A model generated the notes under the pieces. That model made no database searches and was not told the origin of the DNA. It saw only the letters and a program-made list of their open reading frames with translations. From the NCBI RefSeq assembly GCF_028527925.1, contig NZ_JAPESW010000001.1, forward strand, positions 62,001 through 126,000: DNA of 64,000 nt, read 5' to 3'. Positions 61,322 to 64,000 of this stretch are shown piece by piece. This DNA comes from Cellulomonas fimi (GTDB lineage: Bacteria; Actinomycetota; Actinomycetes; Actinomycetales; Cellulomonadaceae). Position numbers and translations under genes: made by a program. Each line of letters opens with the position of its first letter. Position 1 is the first letter of the stretch.

Positions 61322-62703
61322 CGCTCCCCGCCGTCGCGCGTGCTCCCGCGACCGGGCCGGTCGTCGGCTCCCTGGACGGTCGCGCCCTCGTCCTCACCCG
61401 TCGCCTCGCCCGCACCGAGCTGCTCGTCGGTCCGCTGGGTCGCGTCGCGCTCCGACTCGCGCTCGGCGACCTGCGCGACGGCCCGGTCGAGCACGGGATG
61501 CCCTCGCCCGCGCACGGGGACGTGGTCCCCCGTCCCGAGCTGCGGGAACTTGTCGTGCCCGTGCAGGTACAGCACCACGGTGTTGAGCACGGCCGCGATC
61601 GGCACCGCGAACAACGCACCGATGATGCCCGCGACGAACGAGCCCGCGGCCACCGAGAGCAGCACCGCGACCGGGTGCAACGACACCGCGTGGCCCATGA
61701 GGAACGGCTGCAGCACGTGCCCCTCGAGCTGCTGGACGCCCAGGACGATCGCGAGCATGACGAGGGCCGCGCCGGGCCCCTGGGCCACGAGCGCGACCAG
61801 CACGGCGATGGACCCGGTGACGACGGCGCCGACGATCGGCACGAACGACCCGAGGAACACGAGGATCGCGAGCGGCAGCGCCAGGGGCACGCCGAGGATC
61901 GCCGCACCGACGCCGATGCCGACGGCGTCGACCGCGGCGACCAGGATCTGGGTGCGCGTGTAGGCGCCGAGCGTCACGACGCCGCGCCGGGCGGCCTGGT
62001 GCACGTGCTCGCGCGAGCCGCGCGGCAGGAGCCCGACCACCCAGGCCCAGATGGTGCGGCCGTCGAGCAGGAAGAAGAACGTGCAGAACAGCGCGATGAG
62101 CGCACCCGCCACGACGTGCCCGACGGTCGTGGCGCCGGACACCACGCCGGACAGCACGCTCGACGACGCGCCCGACGCGGACTCCTGGATGCGGTCGACC
62201 CACGTCTGCATGTCCTCGGTGGACAGCTGCAGCGGGCCGGTCGCGAGCCAGTCGAGGATCTTGTCGACGCCCTGCGACGCCTGCGACCACAGGTCGCCGA
62301 TGCCGCGCACGACGGATCGCCCGGCGAGCCCGAGGAGCGTCCCGACGACCGCGACGAGCGCGACGACGGCGAGCCCCGCGGCCGCCCCGCGCGGCAGCCG
62401 CAGCCGGCGGTGCAGCCACCCGACGAGCGGCGTCAGCAGGACGGTGAGCAGCAGCGCGATCGCGACGGGGACCACCACGACCTTGAGCTGCGTGATGAGC
62501 CACAGCAGGACCGCGAGCGCCGCACCGATGAGCAGGAGGCGCCACGACCACGACGCGGCGGCGCGCACCGACGGCGGCACGGACTCCGCACCGGCGCGGG
62601 CGCGCCGCTCGGCGGCGGGACGCGTCGCGGAGGTGGCCGCGATCGCGGCCGGCGCGGCGCCCACGACCGAGGGCTCCTGCGCGGTCGACTTGTCGAGGGT
62701 CAC
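61318..62703 (-). CDS. AI-2E/PerM-family membrane transporter
   Basis: 461 aa with about eight transmembrane helices. The N-terminal cytoplasmic region is Ala-rich. Family regions are VAIALLLTVLLTPLVGWLHRRLRLPRGAA, FFFLLDGRTIWAWVVGLLP, GVPLALPLAILVFLGSFVPIVGAVVTG, and VQQLEGHVLQPFLMGHAVSLHPVAVLLSVAAG. The family was named for autoinducer-2 export, but many members carry ions or other solutes; no substrate is assigned. The acidic tail is about 80 residues. It overlaps metB and ilvA by 4 nt each. Confidence 0.9.
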   Translation of the reverse strand: MTLDKSTAQEPSVVGAAPAAIAATSATRPAAERRARAGAESVPPSVRAAASWSWRLLLIGAALAVLLWLITQLKVVVVPVAIALLLTVLLTPLVGWLHRRLRLPRGAAAGLAVVALVAVVGTLLGLAGRSVVRGIGDLWSQASQGVDKILDWLATGPLQLSTEDMQTWVDRIQESASGASSSVLSGVVSGATTVGHVVAGALIALFCTFFFLLDGRTIWAWVVGLLPRGSREHVHQAARRGVVTLGAYTRTQILVAAVDAVGIGVGAAILGVPLALPLAILVFLGSFVPIVGAVVTGSIAVLVALVAQGPGAALVMLAIVLGVQQLEGHVLQPFLMGHAVSLHPVAVLLSVAAGSFVAGIIGALFAVPIAAVLNTVVLYLHGHDKFPQLGTGDHVPVRGRGHPVLDRAVAQVAERESERDATQRTDEQLGAGEATGEDEGATVQGADDRPGRGSTRDGGER

Positions 62704-63932
62704 GCGCCACGCCCCGCGGCGAGCGCGCGGTCGAGGTCGGCGACCAGGTCGTCGGCGTCCTCGATACCCACGGACAGCCGGACGAGGTCGTCGGGGACCT
62801 CGAGCGCCGTTCCGGCGACCGACCCGTGCGTCATGCGGCCGGGGTGCTCGACGAGCGACTCGACGCCGCCGAGGGACTCGGCGAGCGTGAACACCTCGGT
62901 CGCCGCGCACACCGCGAGCGCCGACTCCGCGCTCCCGGTGCGGAACGACACCATGCCGCCCGCGCCGCGCATCTGGCGCGCGGCCAGCTCGTACCCCGGG
63001 TGCGACTCGAGGCCCGGGTAGATGACCGACGTGACGGCGTCGTGCCCCGCGAGGAACTCGGCGACGCGCTGCGCGTTGGCGACGTGCCGGTCCATCCGGA
63101 CGGCGAGCGTGCGCAGGCCGCGGAGCGTGAGCCACGCGTCGAACGGGCCGGCGATCGCGCCCGACGCGTTCTGGTGGAACCGCAGCGCGTCGGCGAGGTG
63201 GGTCGTGCCGGTCGGGCCGTCGAGGCCGACGGGGAGCTGCGCGCCGTCCGCGACGACCAGCGCGCCGCCCACGACGTCGGAGTGCCCGCCGATGTACTTG
63301 GTCGTCGAGTGCACGACGACGTCGGCGCCGAGCGCGAGCGGCTGCTGCAGGTACGGGGTCGCGAAGGTGTTGTCCACGGCGAGCAGCGCCCCGACGCCGC
63401 GCGCGAGCGCCGAGATCGCCGCGATGTCGGCGACGTTGAGCAGCGGGTTCGTCGGCGTCTCGACCCAGACGAGCTTGGTGCGCCCGGGCTGGATCGCCGC
63501 CGAGACGGCCCCGGCGTCGGTGAGGTCGACGGGCGTGTGCTCGATCCCCCACGGACCGAACACCCGCGCGATGAGCCGGTACGTGCCGCCGTACGCGTCG
63601 TCGGGGACGACGACGTGGTCGCCGGGGCGCAGCGCGGCGCGCAGCAGGGTGTCCTCGGCGGCCAGGCCGGACGCGAACGCGAACCCGGCGGCGCCGAGCT
63701 CGAGGTCCGCGAGCGCCGCCTCGAGCGCCGCGCGCGTCGGGTTCGCCGAGCGTGAGTACTCGTAGCCGCCGCGCAGGCCGCCGACGCCGTCCTGCTTGTA
63801 GGTGGACACCTGGTAGATCGGCGGGACGACGGCACCCGTCGTCGGATCGGGGTCCTGACCTGCGTGGATGGCGCGGGTCGCGAAGCCGGCGGTGGGTCGG
63901 TCGTCGCCGTCGGTGCTGTGTGGGGTGGTCAC
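62700..63932 (-). CDS. metB: Cystathionine gamma-synthase
   Basis: 410-aa Cys/Met-metabolism PLP enzyme. The PLP lysine is K212 (VHSTTKYIGGHSDVVGG). YSRSANPTRAALEAALADLE and the C-terminal ESLVEHPGRMTH and VRLSVGIEDADDLVADLDRAL match the MetB group, which forms cystathionine from an O-acyl-homoserine and cysteine. Cystathionine gamma-lyase is the main alternative, since the two cannot be fully told apart by eye. GTG 63932 is 6 nt after TAGCCT (63939-63944), so the operon transcript is probably leaderless. Confidence 0.88.
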   Translation of the reverse strand: MTTPHSTDGDDRPTAGFATRAIHAGQDPDPTTGAVVPPIYQVSTYKQDGVGGLRGGYEYSRSANPTRAALEAALADLELGAAGFAFASGLAAEDTLLRAALRPGDHVVVPDDAYGGTYRLIARVFGPWGIEHTPVDLTDAGAVSAAIQPGRTKLVWVETPTNPLLNVADIAAISALARGVGALLAVDNTFATPYLQQPLALGADVVVHSTTKYIGGHSDVVGGALVVADGAQLPVGLDGPTGTTHLADALRFHQNASGAIAGPFDAWLTLRGLRTLAVRMDRHVANAQRVAEFLAGHDAVTSVIYPGLESHPGYELAARQMRGAGGMVSFRTGSAESALAVCAATEVFTLAESLGGVESLVEHPGRMTHGSVAGTALEVPDDLVRLSVGIEDADDLVADLDRALAAGRGA

Positions 63933-63938
63933 CGCCCC

Positions 63939-63944
63939 AGGCTA
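63939..63944 (-). promoter_or_regulatory. -10 box (TAGCCT) of the metB operon, leaderless
   Basis: TAGCCT on the minus strand ends 6 nt before the GTG, with no Shine-Dalgarno sequence and no room for a riboswitch leader. Confidence 0.55.
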
Positions 63945-64000
63945 GGCCGTGGTGACCCGGGACTGCCGCCGGACGCGCGCCCCGTGGGTCGCCGCGGCGG

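Noticed and set aside
63933-64000. SAM-II or T-box type leader upstream of metB
   Set aside because: The -10 box lies 6 nt before the start codon, so no leader exists in this promoter. A farther upstream start beyond the window edge cannot be seen.

Overview
The window is core chromosome of a very GC-rich actinobacterium, most likely a member of the Micrococcales close to Cellulomonas. Several things point that way. Both mycothiol enzymes (MshB and Mca) are present. There is a seven-iron FdxA, a DUF4307 protein, a PhoH2-type PIN-PhoH protein and a short-chain-type cis-prenyltransferase. GTG and TTG starts are common, and several -10 boxes lie only 6-8 nt before the start codon (leaderless genes). 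The genus is an inference from gene content and order; no rRNA is present to test it. No tRNA, CRISPR array, insertion sequence, integrase or prophage was seen. Genes are densely packed with many 1-4 nt start/stop overlaps.

Layout, left part (1-20 kb, almost all minus strand). It holds the 5' part of citrate synthase gltA, dapC and fdxA. A stand-alone SH3-like small protein lies divergent from fdxA. Next come a very large VanW-domain protein with a repeat-bearing disordered N-terminus, a flavin reductase, a membrane protein, mshB and typA. An oligopeptide ABC system follows: oppA, oppB and oppC, a fused two-ATPase oppDF, and a second binding protein. A PH-domain gene sits on the opposite strand between oppC and oppDF.

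Middle (20-43.3 kb). A group of small accessory genes comes first (deazaflavin-dependent reductase, DUF1801, an unrecognised protein, a PIN-like protein, an XRE regulator divergent from an SDR). The housekeeping block ychF, ABC exporter, rmuC, ispH, xseA, xseB and a PfkB kinase follows. After it come a LpqY-SugABC-type sugar importer, beta-carbonic anhydrase, a DUF2087 protein, fumC, and padR with a DHA2 drug exporter.

Right part (43.5-64 kb). A four-gene ABC system has two giant FtsX-like permeases and two LolD/MacB-like ATPases, one carrying an AbrB-like tail. It is followed by a TM2 protein, phoH2, an AraC regulator, uppS, a TrhA/hemolysin III gene under a striking palindrome, and an mca, small membrane protein, nitrilase operon. 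The window ends with DUF4307, greA, and a metB, AI-2E-family transporter, ilvA operon. Functional themes are central metabolism (gltA, fumC, dapC, metB, ilvA), mycothiol thiol chemistry, nucleic-acid maintenance (xseAB, rmuC), isoprenoids (ispH, uppS), translation and transcription factors (typA, ychF, greA), and peptide and sugar import.

The least ordinary elements are the 18-bp x 8 in-frame repeat in the VanW protein, the antisense gene inside the opp locus, the enlarged OppB permease, the AbrB-like tail on an exporter ATPase, the palindromes on both sides of xseA, and the palindrome-rich leader of phoH2.
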